Shown here: positions 6,461-15,768 of the stretch, piece by piece | Numbering within the stretch: position 1 is the stretch's first letter | Layout of the letters: every line of letters starts with the position of its first letter | From: CBDCYS01 sp965226245 | GTDB taxonomy: Bacteria; Acidobacteriota; Terriglobia; Bryobacterales; UBA6623 | Assembly (NCBI GenBank): GCA_965226245.1 | Contig: CBDDCL010000015.1 | Coordinates: 4,402,001 to 4,466,000 of the forward strand | Direction: 5' to 3' | Length of the DNA: 64,000 bases | The notes under the pieces: generated by a model | Database searches by the model: none | The model's input: only the letters and a program-made list of their open reading frames with translations | Told to the model about the DNA's origin: nothing | Made by a program: the position numbers and the translations under genes

Positions 6461-8817
6461 ATAGAGAAATACGCAAAGCCGCTGTTTTAGGCGCCGGCAC
6501 GATGGGTTCACGGATCGCCGCTCACCTGGCGAATGCCGGTGTTGATTGCTTGCTGCTGGATATACCGGCCGAGGGAGACTCACCCACAGCGCGCAATGCA
6601 ATTGTTCAGAAGAGTCTGAAGGCACTTCAAAAGTCTCGCGTACCGGCGTTCTTTACGGCGGACGTTAGCAAGCGCCTATCGGCCGGCAATTTTGGCGATG
6701 ATTTGGCCCGCATCTCGGAGGCGGATTGGATCATCGAGGCGGTGGTTGAGAATTTCGACATCAAACGAGACTTACTTCAGAAAGTCGACCAACACAGACG
6801 GGAAGGAACTCTCGTTACCACAAACACTTCGGGGCTTCCGGTAGCGAGTTTATCTGAAGAACTCTCAGATGACTTTCGGACACATTGGCTGGGCACGCAC
6901 TTCTTTAATCCCCCGCGTCACATGCGCTTGGTGGAGATTATCGAGACGCCGGAAACCGATCCCGAAGTCAGCCGTTTCGTCAGCGATTTTTGCGACCGGC
7001 GGCTGGGCAAAGTGGTCGTTTATGCCAACGACCGCCCGAACTTCATCGCCAACCGCATTTTTCTGTTCTCGGTGATGCACTCGCTCAAGACGATGCTGGA
7101 CCAGGGCTTGACCGTGGAGCAGGTCGATGCTCTAAGCGGTCCGCTCATCGGACGTACGCGCATGGCGACGTTTCGGCTCGCTGATTTTACGGGGATCGAT
7201 GTCTGTTTGTTCGTGGCGGGAAATCTTTACGGGCTCGTTCCGGATGACGAAAAGCGGGAAGTCTACCAGCCACCTGAATTCTTGAGCCAGATGGTCAAGA
7301 ACGGAATCGTCGGCGACAAAGGGGGCCAAGGCTTCTATAAGCGAGACAAGCGGGTACCGGGAGGCAGGTTGGTCTTCGACATCGAGTCGATGGATTATCG
7401 CGAGCCCCGCAAACCCGATTGGCCCATTCTCGACGAGGCCAAACGCATTCCCGCCACGGGAGAACGCATCAAGTTCCTCGTTAATTCCGCAGGACCGGCC
7501 GGCGATTTCCTGTGGGAAACGATCAGCGAATTATTGCTCTACGCGGCGGCGCGAATCCCTGAAATTACCGATGATATCTCCGCTGTCGACACGACGATGA
7601 AGTCCGGCTTCAACTGGTCGCTTGGGATCTTCGAGATCTGGGATCAACTAGGCGTGGAGCAGACCGTGGAACGCGCCCAAGCGGCCGGCAAAGAAATCCC
7701 GCCTCTCGTCAGCGACGTTCTGTCCTCGCCCGGCAAGACCTTCTACGGCGAAAAGGACGGCGCGAGAACGTATTTCGACGTGAAGTCCTCGACGCAGAAG
7801 ACGCTAACAGACGCTCCGGGAACGCTTTGGCTCTCGTCCGTTCGGCGGCGCGGCAACGTTCTGCGATCGAATCAAGGCGCAAGCCTGCTCGACCTCGGCG
7901 ATGGCATCGTTTGCCTCGAATTTCATTCCAAAGCGAACTCGCTCGACGCCGATGTCTTCCGCATGATCGGCGAAACGGTGGCGGAGGCGGAAGCAAACTA
8001 CGAGGGCCTCGTCGTCGCCAACGAAGGGGAGAACTTCAGCGTCGGCGCCAATTTGATGATGCTGCTCGGGCTGAGCCGGGAGGGAAAATGGCAAGAGGTG
8101 GAAAAAGCCGTGGTAAGCGCCCAGCAGCTTTTCTTGTCGCTGCGGGATTGCTCGAAACCAACCGTGGCGGCCGTCTTTAGTCGAACCTTGGCCGGCGGTT
8201 GCGAGCTGGCGATTCATTGCGGCCGGGTGCAAGCGGCGGCCGAGTCCTATATGGGTTTAGTCGAAGTCGGGGCCGGGCTCATTCCCGCCGGCGGAGGCTG
8301 CAAAGAGCTGTTGCGGAGGCACACGGAACTGCTATCCGTCACGGACGACCTGGCGCTGGCGACCGGCAACGTTTTTCAATTGATTGGAATGGCCAAAGTC
8401 TCGGGCAGCGCGGCCGAGGCCCGCCAGTGGCGGCTGCTGCGGCCCCTCGATTCGATCACGATGAATCGCGACAGGTTGATCGCTGACGCCAAGCAGACAG
8501 CACTCTCTCTGGCTGGGGCGAACTACGAGCCTCGGCCACGGCCCGAAGTCCTGGTGGGCGGCAAGGGCGTGCGCGCCACGTTGCAGCTCGGTCTTTACCT
8601 GATGCACGAAGCGGGGGAGATCAGCGACTACGACCGTCTGGTGGGCCGGAAACTGGCCAACGTCCTTGCCGGTGGCGGGCTGTCGCAGGCGAGCTGGGTT
8701 TCAGAAGAGTACATGCTCAACCTCGAACGCGAAGCTTTCCTGAGTCTTTGCGGAGAAGAGAAAACTCAGCAGCGGATGGAGCACATTCTCAAGACCGGGA
8801 AGCCGCTGCGGAACTAG
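6457..8817 (+). CDS. 3-hydroxyacyl-CoA dehydrogenase/enoyl-CoA hydratase (FadN-like)
   Basis: A 786-residue bifunctional beta-oxidation enzyme of the FadN type (B. subtilis FadN is of similar length). Residues ~5-190 form the NAD-binding dehydrogenase domain (VLGAGTMGSRIAAHLANAG), followed by the 3HCDH C-terminal domain with HFFNPP and PNFIANR motifs. Residues ~460-650 form the crotonase/hydratase domain (VANEGENFSVGANLMMLL, with the oxyanion-hole region FSRTLAGGCELAIHC). It oxidises and hydrates acyl-CoA intermediates, in the cytoplasm. No thiolase or acyl-CoA dehydrogenase gene is adjacent, unlike typical fad operons. Confidence 0.92.
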   Translation: MNREIRKAAVLGAGTMGSRIAAHLANAGVDCLLLDIPAEGDSPTARNAIVQKSLKALQKSRVPAFFTADVSKRLSAGNFGDDLARISEADWIIEAVVENFDIKRDLLQKVDQHRREGTLVTTNTSGLPVASLSEELSDDFRTHWLGTHFFNPPRHMRLVEIIETPETDPEVSRFVSDFCDRRLGKVVVYANDRPNFIANRIFLFSVMHSLKTMLDQGLTVEQVDALSGPLIGRTRMATFRLADFTGIDVCLFVAGNLYGLVPDDEKREVYQPPEFLSQMVKNGIVGDKGGQGFYKRDKRVPGGRLVFDIESMDYREPRKPDWPILDEAKRIPATGERIKFLVNSAGPAGDFLWETISELLLYAAARIPEITDDISAVDTTMKSGFNWSLGIFEIWDQLGVEQTVERAQAAGKEIPPLVSDVLSSPGKTFYGEKDGARTYFDVKSSTQKTLTDAPGTLWLSSVRRRGNVLRSNQGASLLDLGDGIVCLEFHSKANSLDADVFRMIGETVAEAEANYEGLVVANEGENFSVGANLMMLLGLSREGKWQEVEKAVVSAQQLFLSLRDCSKPTVAAVFSRTLAGGCELAIHCGRVQAAAESYMGLVEVGAGLIPAGGGCKELLRRHTELLSVTDDLALATGNVFQLIGMAKVSGSAAEARQWRLLRPLDSITMNRDRLIADAKQTALSLAGANYEPRPRPEVLVGGKGVRATLQLGLYLMHEAGEISDYDRLVGRKLANVLAGGGLSQASWVSEEYMLNLEREAFLSLCGEEKTQQRMEHILKTGKPLRN

Positions 8818-8846
8818 CCACGGATTTCGCGATTTGCGGATTCAGA

Positions 8847-8955
8847 CAGAGCCGCACCCGAAAGGGTGCGGTCCAGTCCCGGCAGTGACTGCGTTCCTAT
8901 AGGAAGCCCGACGCACCCCACTACTCTCGACCGCACCCTTTCGGGCGCGGCTCTG
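8847..8955. repeat. Paired palindromic unit (REP-like) after the FadN-like gene
   Basis: CAGAGCCGCACCCGAAAGGGTGCGGTC at the left is repeated as its inverse at the right (8930-8955), so the element forms two small hairpins and one long stem with about 55 bases between. It may act as a transcription stop for the upstream gene; there is only a short T run. A single degenerate half lies near 30530. Confidence 0.6.
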
Positions 8956-9041
8956 TTTAGGCAAGCACGACAAAGTCACATAGAGCGGCCGAGAGGTTTG
9001 CTAATCTGACGGTCGGGTGTGATTGCACCGCCGTCTCGACG

Positions 9042-10499
9042 ATGGGCCGATACCTGCCAGCTCTGATTCTTCTGCTGCCGGTTAGCGCGTGGGCGCAGGC
9101 AGACTACCGGATTTACGAACACCACCCTCGCCTTTTCCTGCAACAGCGCCAACTGAACCGTCTGCGCAAAGACGTTGAGCGGCAGGCCACGCGCTGGCGC
9201 CATCTCCACAAGCTGATCGAAAACGGCGCCGCCTTTCCTGAAGAACCACTGGTCCGGGCGGTTCAGTACCAAGTCACGGCAAACGAAGAAGCGGGCAATC
9301 AAGCGAAGCAATGGGTGCTGGAGCTGGCCGGCTCTTCCAACGGTTTCCAGAACTCGGAAGATTTGCGGCTCGGCGCGATTGTTCTGGACTGGTGTTACGC
9401 GCTCTTTAGCGCCACCGAGAAGCGTGCTGCCGCCGAAGCGTTAGGCAGGGGAGCCCAGAGCATCCTTTCCTCAGCTAATCAAGGAATCGATGCCGTGCGC
9501 AGCGCGGTGCTCGCCGCCGTCGCCGCCGCGGGAGACTGGCCGGGGTCCGAACCCGCCCTGGAGACCTTCTTCGAACAGCATTGGAAACCCGAAATCCTGC
9601 CGGCACTGCTGCGAGGCGAACTGTTGAACCAAGGCTTCGAGCAGATTGCCGTGATGGAGATCTGCCATGTAATCCGCAAGAACCTGGAGCGGGATCTCTG
9701 GCGCGACACCCCGGACGTTTTCAGGCCCCTGCCGCGGCATTTGATGCTGCAATACTATCCTGAGCCTCTGCAAACCGGAGAGGGGCTTTTCCGCCGGCCG
9801 GCCGCGCCCAGCACTATGGAATTGGACGTCGTTCGTGAAAGCTCGTTGCGCCGCATCGCCGAGATGCTGCTCGTGGCCTACGAAACCGGCTGGGACGAAT
9901 ACCGCTTTCTGCAAGGCTGGTTGCGGCACGATGCCTACACCCTGAATACCCCGCTGGGGGCGGTCTATGAGTTCTTATGGGTCAACCCTTACCTTCCAGG
10001 ATTGAGCTTTTTTTCGGCGCCCGTGTTTTCCCAAGATAAGCTCCGAGGGAGGCTTTTCGTCCGAGCCGGCTGGCAAGACGATGACATGTGGGCTGGCTAC
10101 ATCGACGGCGAGTTTCAGATCTACGCTGACGGTGAGCGGCACATCATCCCTCGGGAGGCCAAACAGGCCCCGCTGGTTTTTCCCGAGACCGCGGTTGTTT
10201 TCGGCACACTCCCGTTGTCATTCAAGGTCAAAGTGCCGGACGGTAAGCGTATTTTTATTGCCGGACTCGGCGGCGCGCAAGCGTATCGGGTAAAGATCAA
10301 CCGCAAACCGTTCGAAGTGTTTGAGGCGGGGCGCGGGGGGATATTGCTTCTCGAGAACCCTCCGCAGGCGCCGGGAAACGAGAAGAAGGAGCCACTTCTG
10401 AACTTCGACAAGCGCATTAGCATCCAGGTGAGGGCCGCCCCGGTTGGACCGACATTAAGGCACGGCAAGGGGCCGTCATTGCTGAACAGCCGCGAGTGA
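9042..10499 (+). CDS. Secreted heparinase II/III-like protein
   Basis: A 485-residue exported protein. Residues 1-19 are a clear signal peptide (LPALILLLPVSAWAQA). The mature N-terminus has HPRLFLQQRQLNRLR, the opening motif common to heparinase II/III- and alginate-lyase-like alpha-toroid proteins, and the helical region follows to about residue 300. The C-terminal part is beta-rich. It may degrade or bind polysaccharide in the periplasm; catalytic residues cannot be assigned by eye. Monocistronic. Confidence 0.6.
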   Translation: MGRYLPALILLLPVSAWAQADYRIYEHHPRLFLQQRQLNRLRKDVERQATRWRHLHKLIENGAAFPEEPLVRAVQYQVTANEEAGNQAKQWVLELAGSSNGFQNSEDLRLGAIVLDWCYALFSATEKRAAAEALGRGAQSILSSANQGIDAVRSAVLAAVAAAGDWPGSEPALETFFEQHWKPEILPALLRGELLNQGFEQIAVMEICHVIRKNLERDLWRDTPDVFRPLPRHLMLQYYPEPLQTGEGLFRRPAAPSTMELDVVRESSLRRIAEMLLVAYETGWDEYRFLQGWLRHDAYTLNTPLGAVYEFLWVNPYLPGLSFFSAPVFSQDKLRGRLFVRAGWQDDDMWAGYIDGEFQIYADGERHIIPREAKQAPLVFPETAVVFGTLPLSFKVKVPDGKRIFIAGLGGAQAYRVKINRKPFEVFEAGRGGILLLENPPQAPGNEKKEPLLNFDKRISIQVRAAPVGPTLRHGKGPSLLNSRE

Positions 10500-10530
10500 G
10501 GTCGGCACACATGCCTCGTCATGTGTCCAG

Positions 10531-10558
10531 TTGGGGAAATGGGTGAGAGTACTATACT
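10531..10558 (+). promoter_or_regulatory. Sigma-70-like promoter for the SLATT-like gene
   Basis: TTGGGG (10531-10536) and TATACT (10553-10558) are 16 bases apart and end 18 bases before the GTG start at 10577. Confidence 0.4.
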
Positions 10559-10576
10559 GAAATTGAGGTTGCGTTA

Positions 10577-11068
10577 GTGTTTACGGACGAACAAAGAAAG
10601 CGTGTCTGGGGCGGGATGCTGGACGCCGAAACGCGATCTCTCTACTTTGCGAGCCTCGAGAGCCGGTATCAGATCCACGAGCAGAGAGTGACTCTCCTGA
10701 TTCTTCTGTTCTCTTCGGGGAGCGTAGCGTCACTGCTCGCTGACATACCGGCTGACTATCATTGGCTACGGGCGGCGCTGCCGACGATCACAGCCGTGCT
10801 CAGCGGGTTTCTGCTGTTGGAAAAGCATTACAGCAAGGCCCGGACATGCTCGCAGTTACACGTGCGTCTGGCAAAGCTTGCAACGGACTACGAAGACCTC
10901 TGGGGCGCCCTCGACGATCCCGCGGCCCTGCAGCAGTGGAAGAGGTTGCAAGCTGTGGGAAGAGACCTTTCCGAGACAGCAACGAAGCTGCCAAATACGG
11001 AACGGCAATTGCGGAGATGGCAAAGCTTCGTTCTACGAAGGAGAAACCTTGCCCCGGTCGCAACTTGA
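10577..11068 (+). CDS. SLATT-like two-TM membrane protein
   Basis: A 163-residue protein with an N-terminal helix, two adjacent hydrophobic segments (about residues 38-57, LLILLFSSGSVASLL; and 61-83, LRAALPTITAVLSGFLLLEK) and a long helical cytoplasmic tail. This layout resembles SLATT-domain proteins, proposed pore-forming effectors in nucleotide-signalling and reverse-transcriptase defence systems. Start is GTG behind GAGG. A proline-rich small ORF overlaps its 3' end and an SMC-like ATPase gene follows. The SLATT assignment is by architecture, not by an alignment. Confidence 0.5.
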   Translation: MFTDEQRKRVWGGMLDAETRSLYFASLESRYQIHEQRVTLLILLFSSGSVASLLADIPADYHWLRAALPTITAVLSGFLLLEKHYSKARTCSQLHVRLAKLATDYEDLWGALDDPAALQQWKRLQAVGRDLSETATKLPNTERQLRRWQSFVLRRRNLAPVAT

Positions 11069-11210
11069 TCGCGAACCTGGGGGTAAACCGGATGAGCAGA
11101 GGGGTAATTGGCCGCCAATTCCAGATCGTTGGCCGGAACCACCCCCACGCGACCCAAAGCCCGAGCCCCCGAAACGCCCGGAACCCGGGAAAGGGACTCC
11201 TGACAAATAG
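11049..11210 (+). CDS. Small proline-rich protein overlapping the SLATT-like gene (53 aa)
   Basis: A TTG start at 11049 lies five bases after a perfect AAGGAG (11038-11043) and overlaps the last 20 bases of the upstream gene in a different frame. The product is hydrophilic and proline-rich (RWPEPPPRDPKPEPPKRP). The strong ribosome site, the overlap and the biased composition all suggest real translation. Alternatively it is the original tail of the upstream protein put out of frame by a single indel. Confidence 0.45.
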   Translation: MPRSQLDREPGGKPDEQRGNWPPIPDRWPEPPPRDPKPEPPKRPEPGKGTPDK

Positions 11211-11309
11211 CCGCCGTTACGAACACTCCTTGGAGAGTTTCGGGGGCTCCTCCCGCCGGAGTTTTGAGAGCCTCGTTTAAACCCGATCCAGATCCGCCAA
11301 ATCCTCATC

Positions 11310-11912
11310 ATGCACTTAAAGATCCTCTCGCACCCCGTCTTCATCAGTTTGGATTTCCACCTGCCGATGGTGGTGGACCTTTCCCACCCGCTGATCATGC
11401 TGGAGGGCGAGAACGGCTCCGGCAAATCAACCTTGCTGCATTCGATCTACTACGCGCTTCGAGGCGAGGAGCTGGACGGCTACGCCTACAAGTTGAACAA
11501 GCCCGACGGCGTCGGCATCGGCAAAGTGCTGCTGTTTGACGCCGAACAGCATAACCCCCGAACTCAGCCTGAACTCTACGAAGGCAACCCCCAGATGAAG
11601 GAGTTCATCGAGACCGCCAGTCATGGCCAAGTGATGCTGTCTCTTTTCAGCAACACCTTCCCTTCCCTGCCCGATGGCACCGTTCTTCTGCTCGACGAAC
11701 CGGAGATGGCTCTGTCACAGTCCAATCAGCGGCAAACCCTCAAGATGCTGCAAGAGCTGGTCGACCAGAAGCAGTTCCGCATCATCGCCGCGACGCATTC
11801 CCCGATCTTGCTGGGAGCCGCCGAGACCTACGTGATCAACCTTGACCGCCACATCAACCGCAATATCATTCGCGACGATTTTGGCGTGGAAGGGGCCAGC
11901 ACGATTCAGTAG
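11310..11912 (+). CDS. Compact AAA/ABC-type ATPase (SMC-like)
   Basis: A 200-residue predicted ATPase with Walker A (GENGSGKSTLL, about residue 31), a Walker B region (TVLLLDEPEMAL, about residue 128) and a switch histidine (AATHSPILL). It resembles the short predicted-ATPase family related to RecF/OLD-type proteins, with no membrane segment and no coiled coil, so it lacks the insertion of true SMC proteins. Partner and substrate are unknown. It follows the SLATT-like gene by about 100 bases after the small proline-rich frame and could belong to the same transcript. Confidence 0.8.
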   Translation: MHLKILSHPVFISLDFHLPMVVDLSHPLIMLEGENGSGKSTLLHSIYYALRGEELDGYAYKLNKPDGVGIGKVLLFDAEQHNPRTQPELYEGNPQMKEFIETASHGQVMLSLFSNTFPSLPDGTVLLLDEPEMALSQSNQRQTLKMLQELVDQKQFRIIAATHSPILLGAAETYVINLDRHINRNIIRDDFGVEGASTIQ

Positions 11913-12064
11913 GAGTCAGCCCGAAGTTTGTTCCAGCGACACGAAATCCAGGTCGAACAAAAGGGGACGAGAGGATTTCCATGCTCGTCTAGGATCCGCT
12001 TCTGCTTCGTCGCCGCTTCGAGGCGATGGACCGGCAAGATTACCGGCCGCTACGGGTGAAAGGG

Positions 12065-13102
12065 TTAGTGGTCTTGCGCGGCTAGTTCAGCGTCGATGAT
12101 GCGGACAAACGCTTCTTTGGGCTGGGCTCCGGAAAGCAGAATTCCGTTCACGACGAACGCCGGAGTGCCGCTGATTCCCAGGCTCTGGGCCTCGGCTCCA
12201 TCGGCCTGGACTGCCTCGTTGTACTTTTTCGTTGAAAGGCACTCTTCGAAAGCGGCCTTGTCCAAATCGAGAGCTTCAACAATCTTCGGGTGAACCTGTT
12301 TCGTAACGCGGCTCTCGGCAAACAATGCGTCGCGATATTCCCAAAACTTCCCTTGGTCGCCCGCGCAGCGAGCCGCCTCGGCTGCTCCGACCGCGTCAGG
12401 ATGAATCGAGGTCAAGGGCAGATCCTTATACACCCAACTGATCTTGCCTTCGTATTCGTCGAACAAGCTCTCCAGTGTCGGCTGCACTCTCTTGCAGAAG
12501 GGACATTGAAAATCAGAGAACTCGACCAGTGTCACGGGCGCATCGGCCGGCCCTCGACGGTAGGCGTTTTCAATACTGACGGGAAGCCGTGGCACGGAGA
12601 TCAGAATCTCGACCTTGCTGTCCTTTCGCAGTCCGGCGGCATACTTCAGCCGGGCTTCCCGAATTTTGAGGGCCTTTAGAATGGCGGCCGCTTGCTCCTC
12701 GACTTCTTCGAAAGGCTTACGAAAACGCGATTTGCGCTGCTCGTAAAACGCTCTGACTTCGGCCGGCGTCGGCTTTGCGATGGCGCCGTCGACGTTCGCT
12801 TTGAGCAGTTCCTCGACGTCAATACCGTTCTTCTTTGCCTCTTTCTCGAGAACTCTGGCGGTGATTACGCCATCGAGCGCTTCTTGGCGCACCTTGTAGG
12901 CTTCTTGTTCCAGCCGCGTCAGCTCACCTTTGATATCGAGATCATCGTCCGTGATCGGCTCGCCATCGAGCAACGCCACGACTTTCGATGTTCCTTCCGG
13001 CTCGGCGGCTTCGACAGGCGGCTGTTGGGAGCAGGCGGTCGCCAGCGCAAATATCCAGGCAACGTTCGCCATATTTCGGACAACTTTGTAGAGTTTCGTC
13101 AT
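12065..13102 (-). CDS. DsbA-family thioredoxin-fold lipoprotein with SurA-like N-terminus
   Basis: A 345-residue predicted lipoprotein: signal peptide with lipobox ATACSQQ near residue 25. Residues ~40-180 are helical and resemble the SurA/PpiC N-terminal chaperone region (VVALLDGEPITDDDL). Residues ~185-345 are a DsbA-like thioredoxin fold with CPFC active site (SDFQCPFCKRV) and cis-Pro loop GTPAFVV. It probably catalyses disulfide exchange in the periplasm. A good AGGAGG lies 11 bases upstream of the ATG. Confidence 0.88.
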   Translation of the reverse strand: MTKLYKVVRNMANVAWIFALATACSQQPPVEAAEPEGTSKVVALLDGEPITDDDLDIKGELTRLEQEAYKVRQEALDGVITARVLEKEAKKNGIDVEELLKANVDGAIAKPTPAEVRAFYEQRKSRFRKPFEEVEEQAAAILKALKIREARLKYAAGLRKDSKVEILISVPRLPVSIENAYRRGPADAPVTLVEFSDFQCPFCKRVQPTLESLFDEYEGKISWVYKDLPLTSIHPDAVGAAEAARCAGDQGKFWEYRDALFAESRVTKQVHPKIVEALDLDKAAFEECLSTKKYNEAVQADGAEAQSLGISGTPAFVVNGILLSGAQPKEAFVRIIDAELAAQDH

Positions 13103-13278
13103 GAGGAATCGGCCGCCTCCTAGCAGGGTGTTCTTCTATTGTAATAACAAGCGCGCGGTCTCGAAGTGAGGGACGAACCCCGCTTCGGGTTCGTTTGGCC
13201 GAGTTTGACCGCAAGTTCTAACGCGGGAAAACCATCCAGCGTCCCGCCGAGTGGCTGAACGCATGTTTGGCCAAGACG

Positions 13279-14166
13279 TCAGCCCACCAGAACCGGCTCG
13301 CGCTTGGCTGCCGCTTCCTTCCAGCCAACAAGCTCGTAGCAAGAAGGGTCGTGCATGATCTTGTTGACCAAAGCGGCGTGCATGGCATGTCCGGCGCGTT
13401 GAGCGATGACGTGTCCCAGGATCGGCCGCCCGATCAGCGCCAAGTCACCGATCAGGTCGAGCACCTTGTGACGGCAACATTCATCTGGAAATCGAAGCCC
13501 GCCCGGGTTCAACACACCGTCGCGGGTAAAGCAAACGGCGTTATCCAGGCAAGCTCCTCGAATGAGTCCCATATCGCGCATGCGGTCGAGTTCGTCCTCA
13601 AACCCGAAAGTGCGGGCCGGGGCGATTTCACTGGAGTAGGAAGAGGAAACCTCCATCTCGATCTGTTGAGCGCCGGCCAGCGGATGGTTATAGTCCGTGC
13701 GGCAAGTGATACGAAATTCGTCGGACGGCCAAACCGCAACAAGTTTTTCCCCTTCACGGACTTCCAAGGGCCGAACGATCTTGAGATAGCGGCGCCGCCG
13801 CCGCAGGCGCTGGACACCTGCTTGCCGCAGCAGGGTTGCGAAAGGCAGAGCGCTGCCGTCGAAGATTGGAACTTCCAGATTGTCGATCTCGATTCGCGCG
13901 TTGTCGATTCCCATCCCGTAAAGCGCACTGAGCAGATGCTCGGTCGTCGACAGCAGAACACCCTTCCGCATCAGACTGGTGGCGTAGCTAACTCGGGCGA
14001 CATGTTTCCACTGAGCCGGGATCTCGAACGACTCCAAATCGCTGCGCACAAAAACGATGCCGGAAGAGGCAGCAGCAGGAAGGATACGAACCGAGGCCTC
14101 CAGACCACTGTGAAGGCCAATCCCACTGGCTTCGACGGGCCTTAGAATCGTTGTCTCAAAACGCAA
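13279..14166 (-). CDS. lpxC: UDP-3-O-acyl-N-acetylglucosamine deacetylase
   Basis: LpxC commits acyl-UDP-GlcNAc to lipid A synthesis by zinc-dependent deacetylation in the cytoplasm. At 295 residues it has the usual length. Seen motifs: TILRPVEASGIGLHSG at the start, zinc ligand in STTEHLLSALYG, PIFDGSALPF in the hydrophobic-passage region, RHKVLDLIGDLALIG (second and third zinc ligands) and the catalytic His region AGHAMHAAL. The start is TTG at 14166, with GGAAAGGAG ten bases upstream; there is no in-frame ATG. Single gene, not next to other lpx genes. Confidence 0.93.
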   Translation of the reverse strand: MRFETTILRPVEASGIGLHSGLEASVRILPAAASSGIVFVRSDLESFEIPAQWKHVARVSYATSLMRKGVLLSTTEHLLSALYGMGIDNARIEIDNLEVPIFDGSALPFATLLRQAGVQRLRRRRRYLKIVRPLEVREGEKLVAVWPSDEFRITCRTDYNHPLAGAQQIEMEVSSSYSSEIAPARTFGFEDELDRMRDMGLIRGACLDNAVCFTRDGVLNPGGLRFPDECCRHKVLDLIGDLALIGRPILGHVIAQRAGHAMHAALVNKIMHDPSCYELVGWKEAAAKREPVLVG

Positions 14167-14431
14167 AGGCTTAGCGCTCCTTTCCTTCGAACTGCACTAG
14201 ATGCAAGGCAAGGGCCAAGTTCAAATCATTGATAAATAAGGGCCAAACAATGGCAAACTGTGTCCATTTTGCCACACTCTTCCCTTTGAATGTGGTCGCA
14301 GTACCAAAAGCACTGAGGCAGCAATCGGAGGAACGGCCGGCTGCGGACGTATGACTTACAACCAGACCACTCTATGACGCAAACTCGGGGGGGACGGGGC
14401 GTTAGGACCGGGAATCAAGTTCTCCGCACGG

Positions 14432-14465
14432 TTATCACAAGCTCTTCGTTATCACAAGCTCTTCG
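14432..14465. repeat. Perfect 17-bp tandem duplication at the epimerase stop
   Basis: TTATCACAAGCTCTTCG occurs twice back to back. The stop codon and last residues (TSKSL) of the aldose-epimerase-like gene lie in the right copy, so the duplication is recent and harmless to the frame. Confidence 0.85.
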
Positions 14466-15651
14466 AGGTATGGAGCGTGATGACCTTCCCGGACCGCTCA
14501 TCTCGAATCCTAAGCAGCTTGGAGCCGACCTGAATGTCGTCAACGCCAAGGAATCCCTCCGGTGTAGGGGTCCAGAACATCAGAAACGTGGTTTCGATCT
14601 TGCGTCTTGCCGGAAGCCAGCGATAGAGCAACGTGCCGAATAGCCGGTTTTGTGTGACGACCTCGCGGGCGGGCTGGTCGAAGGCTTGGGTGCCGAACTC
14701 CAGGCCTCGCGCCATCATTCCCTTCGGAGGATAAGATTCCCAGGTCTGCAGCCAGGGGCTCTCGGCCTGCTTGAAGATGTAACCCAGCAGCAGCCGTTTT
14801 TTCGGATGCAGCGCCGTCACGTAGGCAAGTCTTTGATCCGGATCCATCAGATGGCCCGTGTGATCGAGGGAGTTCGGTGAGGCCGGCGCCGCTCGCAGGT
14901 CGATCTTCCCGCCCTCCGCCGACGGCGCCATGGGCCACTCGAATTCCTCGCCGGCCGGAAGCCGGTGGATCACGCCCGGGCGGCCGCTTCGATCGGGCCG
15001 TGTCATGGCCCGATTCTTGGACATGTCAACCACTGTCACTCCTGGTTCGAGAAACGGTGAGCCAATGGTGGCGTGCTCCGTCCAGCGAATGGGCCGGTCG
15101 AAGCCCAACAGGTTTTCGAGTGTGCTGTGTACGTGAACGACATTCTCTCCATCGGCAATTTCCATTGTCCGGGTGTAGACTTCATGAACCCTCGGCAACT
15201 GAACGGCCTGCACCAGCCGGGTCACCCCGCCTTCTTTTTTCGCCGATCTCAGAGACCAAGGCAGGGTGTGCGCCTCACCATGACCGGGCAGCCCGGTCTC
15301 CCGCTCGTCGGCTGAAACCGGCCCGAAACCATCGACGCAAACGAAATGCCCCACGGTTCCGTTGTTACGCGGCGCCCGGCCGGCCTCTCTTTCAGCGCGA
15401 AGCGAGTCCCACATCGGATTCGTTTTCTCAGGGTCGTCTTTCAGAACAATGCTTGCAATCGCGCCGCCGAAAGGCAGCACCGTCACTTCGAGGACGTCAT
15501 TCGAAAGCACCAGCGCGGGTCTGCCCTGGAAGTCTTCGTGACGCAAGAACTCGCCGCTACTGTCATCCGCGGCGGCGCAGCGGCCTATAAGAAAAGTGGA
15601 GATGGCTAGGAGAATAAGGCGCCTGCGGGTACAGCTCGGGGATTTCGTCAT
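14452..15651 (-). CDS. Secreted aldose-1-epimerase-like protein
   Basis: A 399-residue protein with an N-terminal signal peptide (RRLILLAISTFLIGRCAA). The body resembles the galactose-mutarotase fold: VLSNDVLEVTVLPFGGAIASI near residue 47 (the usual aldose-epimerase opening) and RWTEHATIGSPFLEPG with the family's His/Glu-type positions. No catalytic pair can be confirmed by eye. It may act on an extracellular sugar. Nothing in the neighbourhood points to a substrate. Confidence 0.6.
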   Translation of the reverse strand: MTKSPSCTRRRLILLAISTFLIGRCAAADDSSGEFLRHEDFQGRPALVLSNDVLEVTVLPFGGAIASIVLKDDPEKTNPMWDSLRAEREAGRAPRNNGTVGHFVCVDGFGPVSADERETGLPGHGEAHTLPWSLRSAKKEGGVTRLVQAVQLPRVHEVYTRTMEIADGENVVHVHSTLENLLGFDRPIRWTEHATIGSPFLEPGVTVVDMSKNRAMTRPDRSGRPGVIHRLPAGEEFEWPMAPSAEGGKIDLRAAPASPNSLDHTGHLMDPDQRLAYVTALHPKKRLLLGYIFKQAESPWLQTWESYPPKGMMARGLEFGTQAFDQPAREVVTQNRLFGTLLYRWLPARRKIETTFLMFWTPTPEGFLGVDDIQVGSKLLRIRDERSGKVITLHTSKSL

Positions 15652-15768
15652 GAAGTATTCGCTCCAACGGTTTCAGGCTCGGCAGAACTCCATTGTAGGC
15701 ATTTGAAGTTGAAACGGAGAGAACGCAGGCTCCTGATTGAACCGGTTCTATACTAGGGTTCTACATCC

